A stretch of 56,517 bases of DNA. Source: Bacteroidales bacterium (lineage in GTDB: Bacteria; Bacteroidota; Bacteroidia; Bacteroidales; UBA932). The stretch lies in NCBI GenBank assembly GCA_029010575.1, contig JAQXKS010000006.1:1-56517 (forward strand). The letters run 5' to 3'. Under the pieces are notes generated by a model. It searched no databases. It saw only the letters and a list, made by a program, of their open reading frames with translations, and was not told where the DNA came from. The translations under genes and the position numbers were made by a program. This document shows, piece by piece, positions 37,212 to 45,189 of this stretch (positions are counted from its first letter, which is position 1; each line of letters begins with the position of its first letter).

Positions 37212-37223
37212 TGTCGTTCCTCC

Positions 37224-37742
37224 TTAACCTTTAAATACTCTTTGCATAGGGATACCGCGAACACCGGCGATAGTGTAAGCATCACGAAGCTCAACAAGTG
37301 CTGCCACAGTTGCTTTCACGAGGTTGTGAGGGTTGGAAGAACCTTTTGACTTCGCGAGCACATCATGAATTCCGGCTGATTCAAATACCGCACGCATCGC
37401 ACCACCGGCCTTAAGTCCGGTACCGGGAGCTGCAGGTTTCATAAATACCTTTGCACCACCGAATTTAGCGGATTGTTCATGAGGTATTGTTCTCTTGTTA
37501 AGAGGAACTCTTACGAGATTCTTCTTAGCATCTTCAATTCCTTTGGATATTGCGGTAGTTACTTCATTGGCCTTTCCGAGACCATAACCAACGACACCCT
37601 TTTCATCACCTACCACAACGATAGCTGCGAAACTGAAATGGCGTCCCCCTTTAGTTACCTTTGTAACTCTCTGTACTGCTACTAATCTATCCTTAAGTTC
37701 GAGATCGGTAGTTTTTACTCTTTTTACATTGATATCTGCCAT
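37224..37742 (-). CDS. rpsE: 30S ribosomal protein S5
   Basis: A 172-residue protein important for decoding accuracy. [19 protein letters not shown] and [18 protein letters not shown] are typical. Six bases after rplR. Confidence 0.98.
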   Translation of the reverse strand: MADINVKRVKTTDLELKDRLVAVQRVTKVTKGGRHFSFAAIVVVGDEKGVVGYGLGKANEVTTAISKGIEDAKKNLVRVPLNKRTIPHEQSAKFGGAKVFMKPAAPGTGLKAGGAMRAVFESAGIHDVLAKSKGSSNPHNLVKATVAALVELRDAYTIAGVRGIPMQRVFKG

Positions 37743-37748
37743 AGTCTC

Positions 37749-38111
37749 TTAGAATTTAAGACCGCCCTCACGAGCTGCGTCTGCCAAACTTTTAACTCTT
37801 CCATGATAAAGATAACCTCCGCGGTCAAATGAGACTGTTGAGATACCTTTTTCGATTGCACGTTCTGCAACCAGTTTACCTACGAGTGCTGCAACTTCAC
37901 AAGCGGTTTTGCCCTGAACTGCTTCAGCAAGTGATTTATCGTTGGAACCTGCTGAAACGAGGGTAATTCCCTTTGTATCATCGATCACCTGAGCGTAGAT
38001 CTGCTTGTTACTTCTGAAAATAGACATTCTGGGTCTTTCAGCTGTACCGTTAACCACCTTGCGAATACGGTAACGGATTCTCTGTCTTCTAGCTATTTTA
38101 GTCATTGCCAT
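37749..38111 (-). CDS. rplR: 50S ribosomal protein L18
   Basis: A 120-residue 5S rRNA-binding protein ([20 protein letters not shown]-terminal [20 protein letters not shown]). The ATG at 38111 is preceded by GGAGG at an 8-base spacing (38120-38124), which supports it over the ATG two codons later. Confidence 0.97.
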   Translation of the reverse strand: MAMTKIARRQRIRYRIRKVVNGTAERPRMSIFRSNKQIYAQVIDDTKGITLVSAGSNDKSLAEAVQGKTACEVAALVGKLVAERAIEKGISTVSFDRGGYLYHGRVKSLADAAREGGLKF

Positions 38112-38126
38112 AATCTAATCCTCCTA

Positions 38127-38687
38127 TTATTTAGCACCTGCTGACTTACCGGCCTTACGACGAAGCTGTTCACCTACGAACTTGATACCTTTACCCTTGT
38201 AAGGTTCGGGTGCGCGGAGTGAGCGGATCTTGGCTGCAACTTGACCGAGAAGTTGTTTATCATGACTCTTAAGGACGAGAACAGGGTTCTGACCTTTTTT
38301 AACTGCTTCAGCTTCCGCTTTGATTTCTGCAGGGAGCTGCATATGAATATCGTGTGAATAACCGAGGTTCATTTCAAGGATCTGTCCCTTTACTTCAACG
38401 CGGTATCCAACACCGATGAGCTCTTGTTTGATGGTAAACATCTCTGTAACCCCAACTACCATATTGTGGATAAGAGCGCGATAGAGACCGTGCAATGAGC
38501 GGTGGCGGGGAAGATCTGTAGGACGGGTAACCGTAATAACATTCCCATCAACGGATACTTTGATGTCAGGGTTTACCTTCTGGCTCAGTTGTCCGTGCGG
38601 GCCTTTAACCATTACCACATTGTCAGCAGTAACTTCTGCTGTTACTCCCTGTGGCAGGTGTACAGGCAATTTTCCTATTCTTGACAT
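38127..38687 (-). CDS. rplF: 50S ribosomal protein L6
   Basis: A 186-residue protein near the factor-binding site. MSRIGKLPVHLPQGV at the start and RAPEPYKGKGIKFVGE near the end are diagnostic. Sits between rpsH and rplR. Confidence 0.98.
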   Translation of the reverse strand: MSRIGKLPVHLPQGVTAEVTADNVVMVKGPHGQLSQKVNPDIKVSVDGNVITVTRPTDLPRHRSLHGLYRALIHNMVVGVTEMFTIKQELIGVGYRVEVKGQILEMNLGYSHDIHMQLPAEIKAEAEAVKKGQNPVLVLKSHDKQLLGQVAAKIRSLRAPEPYKGKGIKFVGEQLRRKAGKSAGAK

Positions 38688-38709
38688 TTTTATAAAATTT
38701 AATTAAATA

Positions 38710-39105
38710 TTAATATACATAACAAATTACCTCGCCTCCTACATTGAGTTCTTTAGCTTCCTTGTCGGTAATCACACCTTTGGAAGTAGAGAGGATTGCG
38801 ATACCCATTCCGTTTAGTACTCTTGGCATGTTATCCACACCTGCATACTGTCTCAAACCGGGAGAAGAAATTCTCTTGATTTTCTTGATAGCAGCCTGCT
38901 TTGTGTAAGGATGATACTTGAGAGCTATCTTGATAGTGTTATAAGGAGTACCTTCAACCACTTTGTAGCTGAGGATATAACCCTTTTCATGAAGAATACG
39001 GGTAATTTCAATCTTCATCTTTGAAGCGGGAACTTCAACGATTTTGTGTTTTGCGAGATACGCATTTCTGACTCTGGTCAGATAATCTGCTATAGGATCA
39101 GTCAT
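38710..39105 (-). CDS. rpsH: 30S ribosomal protein S8
   Basis: A 131-residue 16S rRNA-binding protein ([32 protein letters not shown]). In enterobacteria S8 represses the spc operon. Here the 68-base gap before its start is the longest inside the ribosomal cluster and holds a small GC-rich stem (39132-39143); whether that is regulatory is unknown. Confidence 0.98.
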   Translation of the reverse strand: MTDPIADYLTRVRNAYLAKHKIVEVPASKMKIEITRILHEKGYILSYKVVEGTPYNTIKIALKYHPYTKQAAIKKIKRISSPGLRQYAGVDNMPRVLNGMGIAILSTSKGVITDKEAKELNVGGEVICYVY

Positions 39106-39173
39106 TGTTTTGATGTTTTTTTAAGATTCGACGTCCGCAGACGCCCGATATCCTATTTGTTATTAAAATAATA

Positions 39174-39443
39174 TTACCAGCTTGCTTTCTTTACTCCGGG
39201 AATGAGGCCCTGGCTTGCCATTTCACGGAACTGAATACGACTTATACCGAACATACGCATATATCCCTTGGGACGACCTGTAATCGAGCAACGGTTATGC
39301 TGACGGCAAGGGCTTGAGTTCTTGGGGAGTTTGTCGAGAGCCGCCCAATCTCCTGCTTCCTTGAGAGCTTTACGTTTTTCGGCATATTTTTCGCACATTT
39401 TCGCACGTTTAACTTCACGTGCTTTCATTGATTCTTTTGCCAT
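39174..39443 (-). CDS. rpsN: 30S ribosomal protein S14
   Basis: An 89-residue S14 of the longer, zinc-independent form: the CxxC...CxxC pairs of the short form are missing, while [19 protein letters not shown] is present. Between rplE and rpsH. Confidence 0.97.
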   Translation of the reverse strand: MAKESMKAREVKRAKMCEKYAEKRKALKEAGDWAALDKLPKNSSPCRQHNRCSITGRPKGYMRMFGISRIQFREMASQGLIPGVKKASW

Positions 39444-39449
39444 ATCTTT

Positions 39450-40046
39450 TTACTGTTTTTTGTTCTTGAAGGGCAATCCAAATTCACGGAGAAGTGCGTA
39501 TGCTTCTTCATCCTTTTCAGTTGAAGTCACGAAAGTGATTTCCATTCCGAAAATTTTGGTAATCTTGTCGATGTCAATTTCAGGGAAGATAATCTGTTCC
39601 TTGATACCGAGAGTATAGTTACCTCTTCCATCGAATTTTTCATTGATACCGTTGAAGTCTCTGATACGAGGGAGAGAAACTGCGATGAGTCTTTCGAGGA
39701 ACTCGTACATTCTGGTACCACGAAGTGTAACTTTAACACCGATGGCTGTTCCCTTGCGGAGCTTGAAGTTGGAAATATCTTTTTTGGAGAGAGTTGTAAC
39801 CGCCTTCTGACCAGCGATAGAAGTAAGTTCCTGCTGAGCGACTTCCACGAGTTTTTTGTCTCCTGTAGCGTCACCGATACCCTGGTTGATGGTAATCTTT
39901 ACGAGCTTGGGAACCTGCATGATAGATTTAAAGCCGAACTCCTTTTGAAGTTTTGCTATAATCTCTTCTTTATATTTCTTCTGAAGATTGGGAACGTAAC
40001 CCTCGAGGCTTACGTGTTCTTCTACTTTAACGTCTTTCTTTGCCAT
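39450..40046 (-). CDS. rplE: 50S ribosomal protein L5
   Basis: A 198-residue 5S rRNA-binding protein, about 20 residues longer than in E. coli because of an acidic N-terminal stretch. [13 protein letters not shown] and [15 protein letters not shown] are typical. The ATG shares one base with the rplX stop codon. Confidence 0.97.
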   Translation of the reverse strand: MAKKDVKVEEHVSLEGYVPNLQKKYKEEIIAKLQKEFGFKSIMQVPKLVKITINQGIGDATGDKKLVEVAQQELTSIAGQKAVTTLSKKDISNFKLRKGTAIGVKVTLRGTRMYEFLERLIAVSLPRIRDFNGINEKFDGRGNYTLGIKEQIIFPEIDIDKITKIFGMEITFVTSTEKDEEAYALLREFGLPFKNKKQ

Positions 40047-40369
40047 TACTTAATCTCCTCTCCTGATTTTTTAGCGTAACGAACCAATTTGCCATTTTCT
40101 CCCATACGGCGTCCGATTCTGGTAGGACCACCCTTTGCAGGGTCAACTACCTGAAGGTTGGAAATGTGAATTCCGGCTTCCTGTTTGATAATTCCGCCCT
40201 GGGGATGCTGAGCATTGGGTTTGGTGTGCTTGCTCACCATATTGAGACCTTCAACGATTGCGCGGTCTTTCTTTGTGATGATCTCGAGAACCTTTCCGGT
40301 CTTTCCTTTATCATTACCGGCGTTCACATAGACCATGTCACCTTTCTTGATATGTAATTTCTTGTTCAT
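40046..40369 (-). CDS. rplX: 50S ribosomal protein L24
   Basis: A 107-residue KOW-domain protein ([18 protein letters not shown]) that starts large-subunit assembly. The ATG lies seven bases after GGAGG (40377-40381). It is followed without a gap by rplE. Confidence 0.97.
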   Translation of the reverse strand: MNKKLHIKKGDMVYVNAGNDKGKTGKVLEIITKKDRAIVEGLNMVSKHTKPNAQHPQGGIIKQEAGIHISNLQVVDPAKGGPTRIGRRMGENGKLVRYAKKSGEEIK

Positions 40370-40384
40370 TTCAGTACCTCCTTA

Positions 40385-40750
40385 TTATAATACTTCAGGT
40401 GCCAATGAGACAATTTTCATATAGTTGTCGCGCAACTCACGGGCTACGGGGCCGAAAATACGGGTTCCACGAACTTCACCCTGGTTATTCAAGAGAACGC
40501 AAGCGTTGTCATCGAAACGAATATATGAACCGTCGGCACGACGAATTTCTTTTTTGGTACGCACTACCACAGCTTTTGAAACCGAACCTTTCTTGGCATC
40601 ACCACCGGGGATAGCGCTCTTTACTGCGACTACGATTTTGTCGCCCACTCCTGCATAACGACGGCGTGTTCCACCCAAAACACGGATGCAGAGAACCTCT
40701 TTTGCACCGCTGTTATCAGCAACTAATAAACGTGATTCCTGTTGTATCAT
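40385..40750 (-). CDS. rplN: 50S ribosomal protein L14
   Basis: A 121-residue 23S rRNA-binding protein ([37 protein letters not shown]). Three bases after rpsQ. Confidence 0.98.
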   Translation of the reverse strand: MIQQESRLLVADNSGAKEVLCIRVLGGTRRRYAGVGDKIVVAVKSAIPGGDAKKGSVSKAVVVRTKKEIRRADGSYIRFDDNACVLLNNQGEVRGTRIFGPVARELRDNYMKIVSLAPEVL

Positions 40751-40753
40751 AGC

Positions 40754-41008
40754 CTATTTAACTTTTTCTACAATTTCTACTAATCTCCAGCATTTGGTCT
40801 TGCTCAAGGGGCGAGTTTCCATAATGCGGACTGTATCTCCTTCGCTGCATTCATTCTTTTCGTCGTGTGCAACGAATTTAGTGGTTTTGTTTACGAATTT
40901 TCCGTAAATAGGGTGTTTTTCCTTGATTTTCACCGCAACTACGATAGATTTATCCATCTTGTTGCTAACCACCACCCCGATTCTTTCTTTGCGTAAATTT
41001 CTTTCCAT
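40754..41008 (-). CDS. rpsQ: 30S ribosomal protein S17
   Basis: An 84-residue OB-fold 16S rRNA-binding protein ([36 protein letters not shown]). Between rpmC and rplN. Confidence 0.98.
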   Translation of the reverse strand: MERNLRKERIGVVVSNKMDKSIVVAVKIKEKHPIYGKFVNKTTKFVAHDEKNECSEGDTVRIMETRPLSKTKCWRLVEIVEKVK

Positions 41009-41011
41009 AAA

Positions 41012-41215
41012 CTACTCAGCTTTTGCTTGATTTTCTTTTTCGGTAAGGATGGTCAGCATACGAGCGATGTCCTTTCCTGCCTTTCTGATTTTAGAGGTAT
41101 CTTCTATGGGGGAGACAGCATGATTGAGCTTCATCTGTGCAAGATTGGCTCTTTCCGATGCAAGACGCTCACGCAAATCAGCAATTGACATTTCACGAAT
41201 TTCGTTGGCTTTCAT
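41012..41215 (-). CDS. rpmC: 50S ribosomal protein L29
   Basis: A 67-residue protein from the ATG 41215 (MKANEIREMSIADLRERL). GGAGGAG lies seven bases upstream and fixes this start; the longer reading would start at a TTG before it. The protein sits at the polypeptide exit and binds trigger factor and SRP in other bacteria. Confidence 0.97.
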   Translation of the reverse strand: MKANEIREMSIADLRERLASERANLAQMKLNHAVSPIEDTSKIRKAGKDIARMLTILTEKENQAKAE

Positions 41216-41233
41216 TTTTTCTCCTCCATTCAA

Positions 41234-41656
41234 TTATTGTTCAACATAATCTCTACGAACCACAAACTTGGTAGTAACAGGAAGCTTCTGTGCACCAAGA
41301 CGAAGTGCTTCTTTTGCAATTTCCAAGGGAACACCCTCAGCTTCGATAATCATACGACCGGGAGTGATGGGCGCAACGAATCCTTCGGGATTACCTTTAC
41401 CTTTACCCATACGCACTTCGGCAGGTTTCTTAGTGTAAGGCTTGTCGGGAAATACACGAATCCAGATTTTTCCTTCGCGTTTCATATAACGCACCACAGC
41501 CTGACGCGCAGCTTCAATCTGCTGGCCGGTGAGCCAGCAAGACTCCAATGTCTTAATACCGAAAGAACCGAAAGAGAGTTCTGTACCACGATGGGCATTT
41601 CCTTTCATGCGTCCTTTCTGCTGCCTTCTAAACTTTGTTTTCTTTGGTTGTAACAT
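41234..41656 (-). CDS. rplP: 50S ribosomal protein L16
   Basis: A 140-residue protein near the A-site tRNA ([33 protein letters not shown]). It is the first gene of the cluster here. In most bacteria rpsC, rplV, rpsS, rplB, rplW, rplD, rplC and rpsJ come before it; none of them is present upstream. A full promoter lies 100 bases before the ATG. Confidence 0.98.
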   Translation of the reverse strand: MLQPKKTKFRRQQKGRMKGNAHRGTELSFGSFGIKTLESCWLTGQQIEAARQAVVRYMKREGKIWIRVFPDKPYTKKPAEVRMGKGKGNPEGFVAPITPGRMIIEAEGVPLEIAKEALRLGAQKLPVTTKFVVRRDYVEQ

Positions 41657-41755
41657 TGTCTATAAGTTTTAACTAATAATCCATTTACTCCTCAAAAGTA
41701 GCTAAGTATCTGATTCATTGCGGCTTGAACATAACTTGCCCTGTTTGACGGATTG

Positions 41756-41786
41756 CAAAGGTAAAACAATTCTTCGAAGATGCAAA
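41756..41786 (-). promoter_or_regulatory. Promoter of the rplP-rplQ ribosomal operon
   Basis: On the minus strand: TTTG (41783-41786), 19 bases, TACCTTTG (41756-41763). This matches the Bacteroidota housekeeping consensus exactly in spacing and sequence. Transcription should start near 41749, giving a leader of about 93 bases that holds two tiny open frames, at 41692-41718 and 41673-41684. Confidence 0.8.
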
Positions 41787-41863
41787 CTTTTTTAGCAAAA
41801 AAATCAATATTTTCGACACGAAAATTTTAAAGACAAAACTGCTTGCCACAGGAAGTTACAAAA

Positions 41864-42139
41864 ATGAAAGAATTCTACGAAATGTCATTTTTGACACGAA
41901 TGAAGAAGAGCGGAAAACAGAAAAGGAGAGGCAGAAGAGAGAATACCATTCCTCCGATTGTACCCAACTCTCTTCATTTTATTAAGAAACCAGGACCGGA
42001 CTGTCTGGATGGAATGGTTTTGAACCAGCACGGCGGCCTATCTGAGACAGTTGCGTTACACAGAGAGATTCCAGATCTGATGTACTTTGACAAATTATCC
42101 TCTGCTTGGGAGCCAAAATCGGCGACATGGGCTCTATGA
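41864..42139 (+). CDS. Doubtful small open frame
   Basis: Ninety-one codons from ATG 41864: a very basic first third (KKSGKQKRRGRRE), then a neutral part with GPDCLDGMVLNQHGGLSE. No signal peptide, membrane segment or known motif is seen, and no clear promoter precedes it (the nearest promoter faces the other way). It may be a chance frame or the scar of a lost gene. Listed only so that the position is not left blank. Confidence 0.2.
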   Translation: MKEFYEMSFLTRMKKSGKQKRRGRRENTIPPIVPNSLHFIKKPGPDCLDGMVLNQHGGLSETVALHREIPDLMYFDKLSSAWEPKSATWAL

Positions 42140-42303
42140 AGCTGGTCCGACGGCAGCTGTGAAAGGCAAAATGGCTAAGAAATCACACTTTTACGCAGAA
42201 ACTTTTGGAAGTTTGCGGAATTGAGGTTATGTGAAAATCACCCCCTTAAAATTGAAATCTGCAGTCTACACAAGAGAGAAAGCAGGGAGAAGTTTTTTGA
42301 CCG

Positions 42304-42348
42304 AAAACTATGAAAAAGTTACTCGTATTTTGATTATTTCATAGTTTT
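42304..42348. promoter_or_regulatory. Inverted repeat, probable operator of the ATPase gene
   Basis: Perfect 12-bp arms, AAAACTATGAAA at 42304-42315 and its complement at 42337-42348, separated by 21 bases (33 bp, about three helical turns, from arm centre to arm centre). The -33 element TTTG (42329-42332) lies in the spacer and the -7 element just to the right, so a protein bound to both arms would block or modulate the promoter. Confidence 0.55.
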
Positions 42349-42360
42349 TGATTATTTTTG
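42329..42360 (+). promoter_or_regulatory. Promoter of the AAA/DUF4143 gene
   Basis: TTTG (42329-42332), 20 bases, TATTTTTG (42353-42360). Expected start near 42367, 15 bases before the ATG at 42382. The in-frame TTG at 42358 is part of the -7 element and therefore not a start codon. Confidence 0.55.
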
Positions 42361-42381
42361 GCTCAGTTAATACATTTAGTG

Positions 42382-43743
42382 ATGAAAAGGAAGATTACTG
42401 AACAACTCGTTGCTTGGAAAAATAGACCGAACCACAAACCCCTCATCCTTCAAGGAGCACGACAGGTAGGAAAATCATATATCCTCGAAAAATTCGGAGA
42501 AGAATACTATAAGAACCATGTCAGAATCAGTCTCGACCTCGTTCCTGATGTTCGCAACTTCCTAAAGGAAAACATCAATCCTTTGGAAGTTATCGCATAT
42601 CTCGAATCTCTTTACAATGTTAGAATCACTCCGCACGACACCTTGATCATCCTCGATGAGATCCAAGACTGCAAGCGTGCCCTCCTTGCATTGAAATACT
42701 TCCAAGAAGAATATCCTCAGTATGATATCGTTGCTGCAGGTAGTCTCCTCGGAGTTGCAGTAAACAAGGGAGAAAAAGAACAGGAAGAAGACGAAAACAC
42801 ATCAATCGTCGCAAACGAAGCAGAAGAGGACTTCTCATACCCAGTAGGAAAGGTAGATGAACTCACCCTTTACCCTATGGACTTTGAAGAGTTTCTTTGG
42901 GCGACTAATAACGATGTCCTTGCCGAAGATATACGCGATCACTACAAGACCAATGAAGGACTTTCAGAATCTGTTCACAAAATGGCGCTTGACCTCTATC
43001 AGAAATATCTCGTAGTCGGAGGAATGCCTGAATCGGTAAAGAAATTTGTCGAGACACATAGCTTTATTGAGTGCCGCGCAGTTCAGCAGACCATTCTTAA
43101 CGGATACGACTCCGACATGGGCAAATATGCCAAGCCTGCAACCACAGTCAAGATTAAGGCATGCTGGAACTCCATTCCTGCACAACTCGCAAAAGAGAAC
43201 AAGAAATTCCAATATAAGCTCGCAAAGAAAGGAGGTACTGCAAAGATCTTCGGAGAAGCCATCAATTGGCTCATCCTCTCTGGCACAGTCCATAAATGTA
43301 AACTCGTCAGCCACGGAAACATTCCGTTGACCGCATACGAAGATGACAGCGACTTCAAGATTTACCTCTCTGATGTAGGACTACTCGGAGCAAAAGCGCA
43401 GATGCCAATAACAATGCTTCTAAACGCAGTTGAAACCGACAATACATTCCTAGGAGCTGTAGCCGAGAACTATGTTGCACAAGCTCTCAGAGCCAATGGA
43501 ATCGACCTGCGATATTGGAAGAACGACAATACAGCTGAACTGGAATTCGTAATTCAAGACCAGATGAGTGTAATTCCGGTAGAGGTCAAAAAAGGCACAA
43601 AGGTGAAGGCAATCAGTATGAACACCTTCGTCCAGGAATACAAAAGCCAGGTAGCATACCGAATCTCCAGCAAGAACTTTGGTTTTGGCAACGGCATCAA
43701 GTCCATCCCGCTATATGCAGCATTCTGCATTAAAGCCGAGTAA
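42382..43743 (+). CDS. AAA-family ATPase with DUF4143 domain
   Basis: A 453-residue protein from ATG 42382. It has Walker A (GARQVGKS, residues about 25-32) and Walker B (LIILDEIQDC, about 90-99), then a winged-helix-like middle, and a C-terminal DUF4143 region with the PD-(D/E)xK-like pattern (ELEFVI ... VIPVEVKKG). Such proteins are widespread in Bacteroidota, often in many copies, and their function is unknown; a defence or mobile-element link has been suggested but not shown. It sits alone between the ribosomal operon and tRNA-Leu. Confidence 0.88.
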   Translation: MKRKITEQLVAWKNRPNHKPLILQGARQVGKSYILEKFGEEYYKNHVRISLDLVPDVRNFLKENINPLEVIAYLESLYNVRITPHDTLIILDEIQDCKRALLALKYFQEEYPQYDIVAAGSLLGVAVNKGEKEQEEDENTSIVANEAEEDFSYPVGKVDELTLYPMDFEEFLWATNNDVLAEDIRDHYKTNEGLSESVHKMALDLYQKYLVVGGMPESVKKFVETHSFIECRAVQQTILNGYDSDMGKYAKPATTVKIKACWNSIPAQLAKENKKFQYKLAKKGGTAKIFGEAINWLILSGTVHKCKLVSHGNIPLTAYEDDSDFKIYLSDVGLLGAKAQMPITMLLNAVETDNTFLGAVAENYVAQALRANGIDLRYWKNDNTAELEFVIQDQMSVIPVEVKKGTKVKAISMNTFVQEYKSQVAYRISSKNFGFGNGIKSIPLYAAFCIKAE

Positions 43744-43888
43744 AAATATATTCGTGGACAAACGGGGGACAAAGTTGAAACCGCAAAAACGACAAATAGG
43801 GCCAAAAGATGTTTGATCAATCCATCAATCAAAATTTCTTCACATTCATCTATCCCTGATAATTCTGTTGCTATGACACAGAAAAAGG
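43744..43888. other. Short intergenic stretch after the ATPase gene
   Basis: Holds two direct copies of GGACAAA (43756-43762 and 43767-43773, 11-base period) and A+T-rich DNA. No gene is seen. It lies on the 3' side of tRNA-Leu, where integrated elements often have their attachment site, but I found no copy of the tRNA 3' end here. Confidence 0.4.
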
Positions 43889-43914
43889 GAGGATGACCCT
43901 ATTTGGTCACCCTC
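43889..43914. terminator. Bidirectional terminator between the ATPase gene and tRNA-Leu
   Basis: Ten-bp stem (43889-43898 with 43905-43914, one G-T pair) with a 6-base loop. On the minus strand it is followed by CCCTTTTT nine bases beyond the tRNA 3' end; on the plus strand by TTATTT. It suits both converging transcripts. Confidence 0.7.
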
Positions 43915-43923
43915 TTATTTGTG

Positions 43924-44009
43924 TGCCTCGGACGGGACTTGAACCCGTACAGGCATTGCTGCCCACAGGATTTTAAGTCCTGCGTGTCTACCAATTCCAC
44001 CACCAAGGC
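43924..44009 (-). tRNA. tRNA-Leu (anticodon UAA)
   Basis: Minus strand, 86 bases. The acceptor stem GCCTTGG pairs with CCGAGGC, followed by discriminator A; the anticodon stem CAGGA/TCCTG encloses loop CTTAAAA with anticodon TAA; the long variable arm (GGGCAGCAATGCC) and the T arm (CGGGTTCAAGTCCCG) mark a class II leucine tRNA. The 3' CCA is not encoded. It reads UUA/UUG codons. A TATATTTG element at 44036-44043 is its likely promoter. Confidence 0.95.
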
Positions 44010-44035
44010 ATTATCCAATTACACCGGACAAAGTG

Positions 44036-44069
44036 CAAATATAGTAAATTTCTTTATATACCGTTCAAA
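44036..44069 (-). promoter_or_regulatory. Probable tRNA-Leu promoter
   Basis: Minus strand TTTG (44066-44069), 22 bases, TATATTTG (44036-44043). The -7 element is perfect, the spacer three bases long. Transcription would start about 20 bases before the tRNA. Confidence 0.5.
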
Positions 44070-44079
44070 AAAGTCTTCG

Positions 44080-45189
44080 CTATCCCCTTTTCCTGTACGA
44101 AAGCATCGCCCAGGCGAAAATAATTACGAAAAATACAACCAAAGGATAGATATATTGCATAAGATCCGCAAGAGTGCTGCCTTTTAGATAAATAAGCTTC
44201 ATAATCTCGGCAAAATATGTCATCGGATTAATGGCAGCTATGACTTGAGCCCACTCAGGCATACTACTGATCGGAGTCAGGATTCCGCTCATGAGGATAA
44301 TGATGATGATAAGGAAGAACATGGTGAACATGGCCTGCTGCATAGTCGAAGAGTAATTGGAGATGAGCAGCCCCATGGCTGAGATCCCTAATATGAAGAA
44401 TATAGAAATCCCATAAAGAAGAAAAATACTTCCCTTTGGCTGCAACCCGAACATCAGATATGAGACAAGTATCGCGATTGAGAGCACTATGACCCCGATA
44501 ATCCAATACGGAATGAGTTTGCCTGCAATAAATGCGAATTTGGACACAGGTGTAACATTTATCTGTTCTATGGTTCCAGACTCCTTCTCTGCTACAATGT
44601 TCATAGATGGAAGGAAACCTACCAAGAGAGTAACAATAAGGACAATAAGAGCAGGAATCATAGGAATCTTATAATCCATTGAAGGGTTGAACCAATAATA
44701 TGGCTCGACAGAAATACCTCCCATGGTATTGAGAGTTATTGCCCCTTGCGCGAAGTTCATCTGTGCTGCAAAGTCAATAATAATCACATTAAGATACGAC
44801 GTACCGAATCCCGCCTTACTGCCATTGACAGCATTTGCGAGGACCATCAGGGATGACGTACGGTCATTGACGAGTTCTTTTTCAAAGCCGTTAGGAATTT
44901 CTATAACCATATCTGCGACACCGCTGCTAATATGGTCATTTGCCTCCCTCTTGTTCATCGCAACGGCAGTAATATTGAAATAAGAGGTAGAAGATATCTT
45001 ATTTATCAGCTTTGCGGAGAGCGGAGTGTGATCATAGTCCAGAACAGAGATATTGACACTCTTGATCTCCATGGTAGTAGCCCATGGAAAAACCAGCATA
45101 ACCAGAGCCGGCAACAATGGTATGAGAACCAGTAGGAAGCGATCCCTCCAGATTTGCTTGAATTCTTTTTCTATAAGATACTTTATCAT
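44080..45189 (-). CDS. ABC-2 type export permease (second)
   Basis: A 369-residue inner-membrane permease from ATG 45189 (MIKYLIEKEFKQIWRDRF); the longer reading runs through the previous gene in another frame. One helix near 20-40, a large external loop, then five helices from about 175, with EKESGTIEQINVTPVSK, the cytoplasmic coupling motif of the YhhJ/YbhR family. It probably pairs with the preceding permease. The four-base ATGA overlap with it shows translational coupling. The substrate is likely a drug-like or lipid molecule. Confidence 0.9.
   Translation of the reverse strand: MIKYLIEKEFKQIWRDRFLLVLIPLLPALVMLVFPWATTMEIKSVNISVLDYDHTPLSAKLINKISSTSYFNITAVAMNKREANDHISSGVADMVIEIPNGFEKELVNDRTSSLMVLANAVNGSKAGFGTSYLNVIIIDFAAQMNFAQGAITLNTMGGISVEPYYWFNPSMDYKIPMIPALIVLIVTLLVGFLPSMNIVAEKESGTIEQINVTPVSKFAFIAGKLIPYWIIGVIVLSIAILVSYLMFGLQPKGSIFLLYGISIFFILGISAMGLLISNYSSTMQQAMFTMFFLIIIIILMSGILTPISSMPEWAQVIAAINPMTYFAEIMKLIYLKGSTLADLMQYIYPLVVFFVIIFAWAMLSYRKRG

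Larger units (their letters stand above)
41657..42381. other. Stretch without a convincing gene between rplP and the ATPase gene
   Basis: The left 130 bases are the rplP leader and promoter. From 41864 to 42139 a plus-strand frame of 91 codons is open (see next entry). A second frame reads LYEAGPTAAVKGKMAKK around 42131-42180 before stopping. The right end is the ATPase promoter with its inverted repeat. The middle looks like decayed or non-coding DNA: short frames, no family motif and no repeats with neighbours. None of the usual upstream ribosomal genes, nor a remnant of one, was found on either strand. Confidence 0.6.

Noticed and set aside
39106-39173. S8 binding site for spc regulation
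   Set aside because: Only a four-base-pair GC-rich stem is present; the helix-with-bulge known from E. coli could not be matched.
42131-42180. IS110 transposase from the YEAGPT match
   Set aside because: Only six residues agree; flanking residues and terminal repeats are missing. Kept as a low-interest finding only.
43744-43923. Attachment site of an integrated element at the tRNA-Leu 3' end
   Set aside because: The position is right, but no repeat of the tRNA 3' end and no integrase gene are present in the window.
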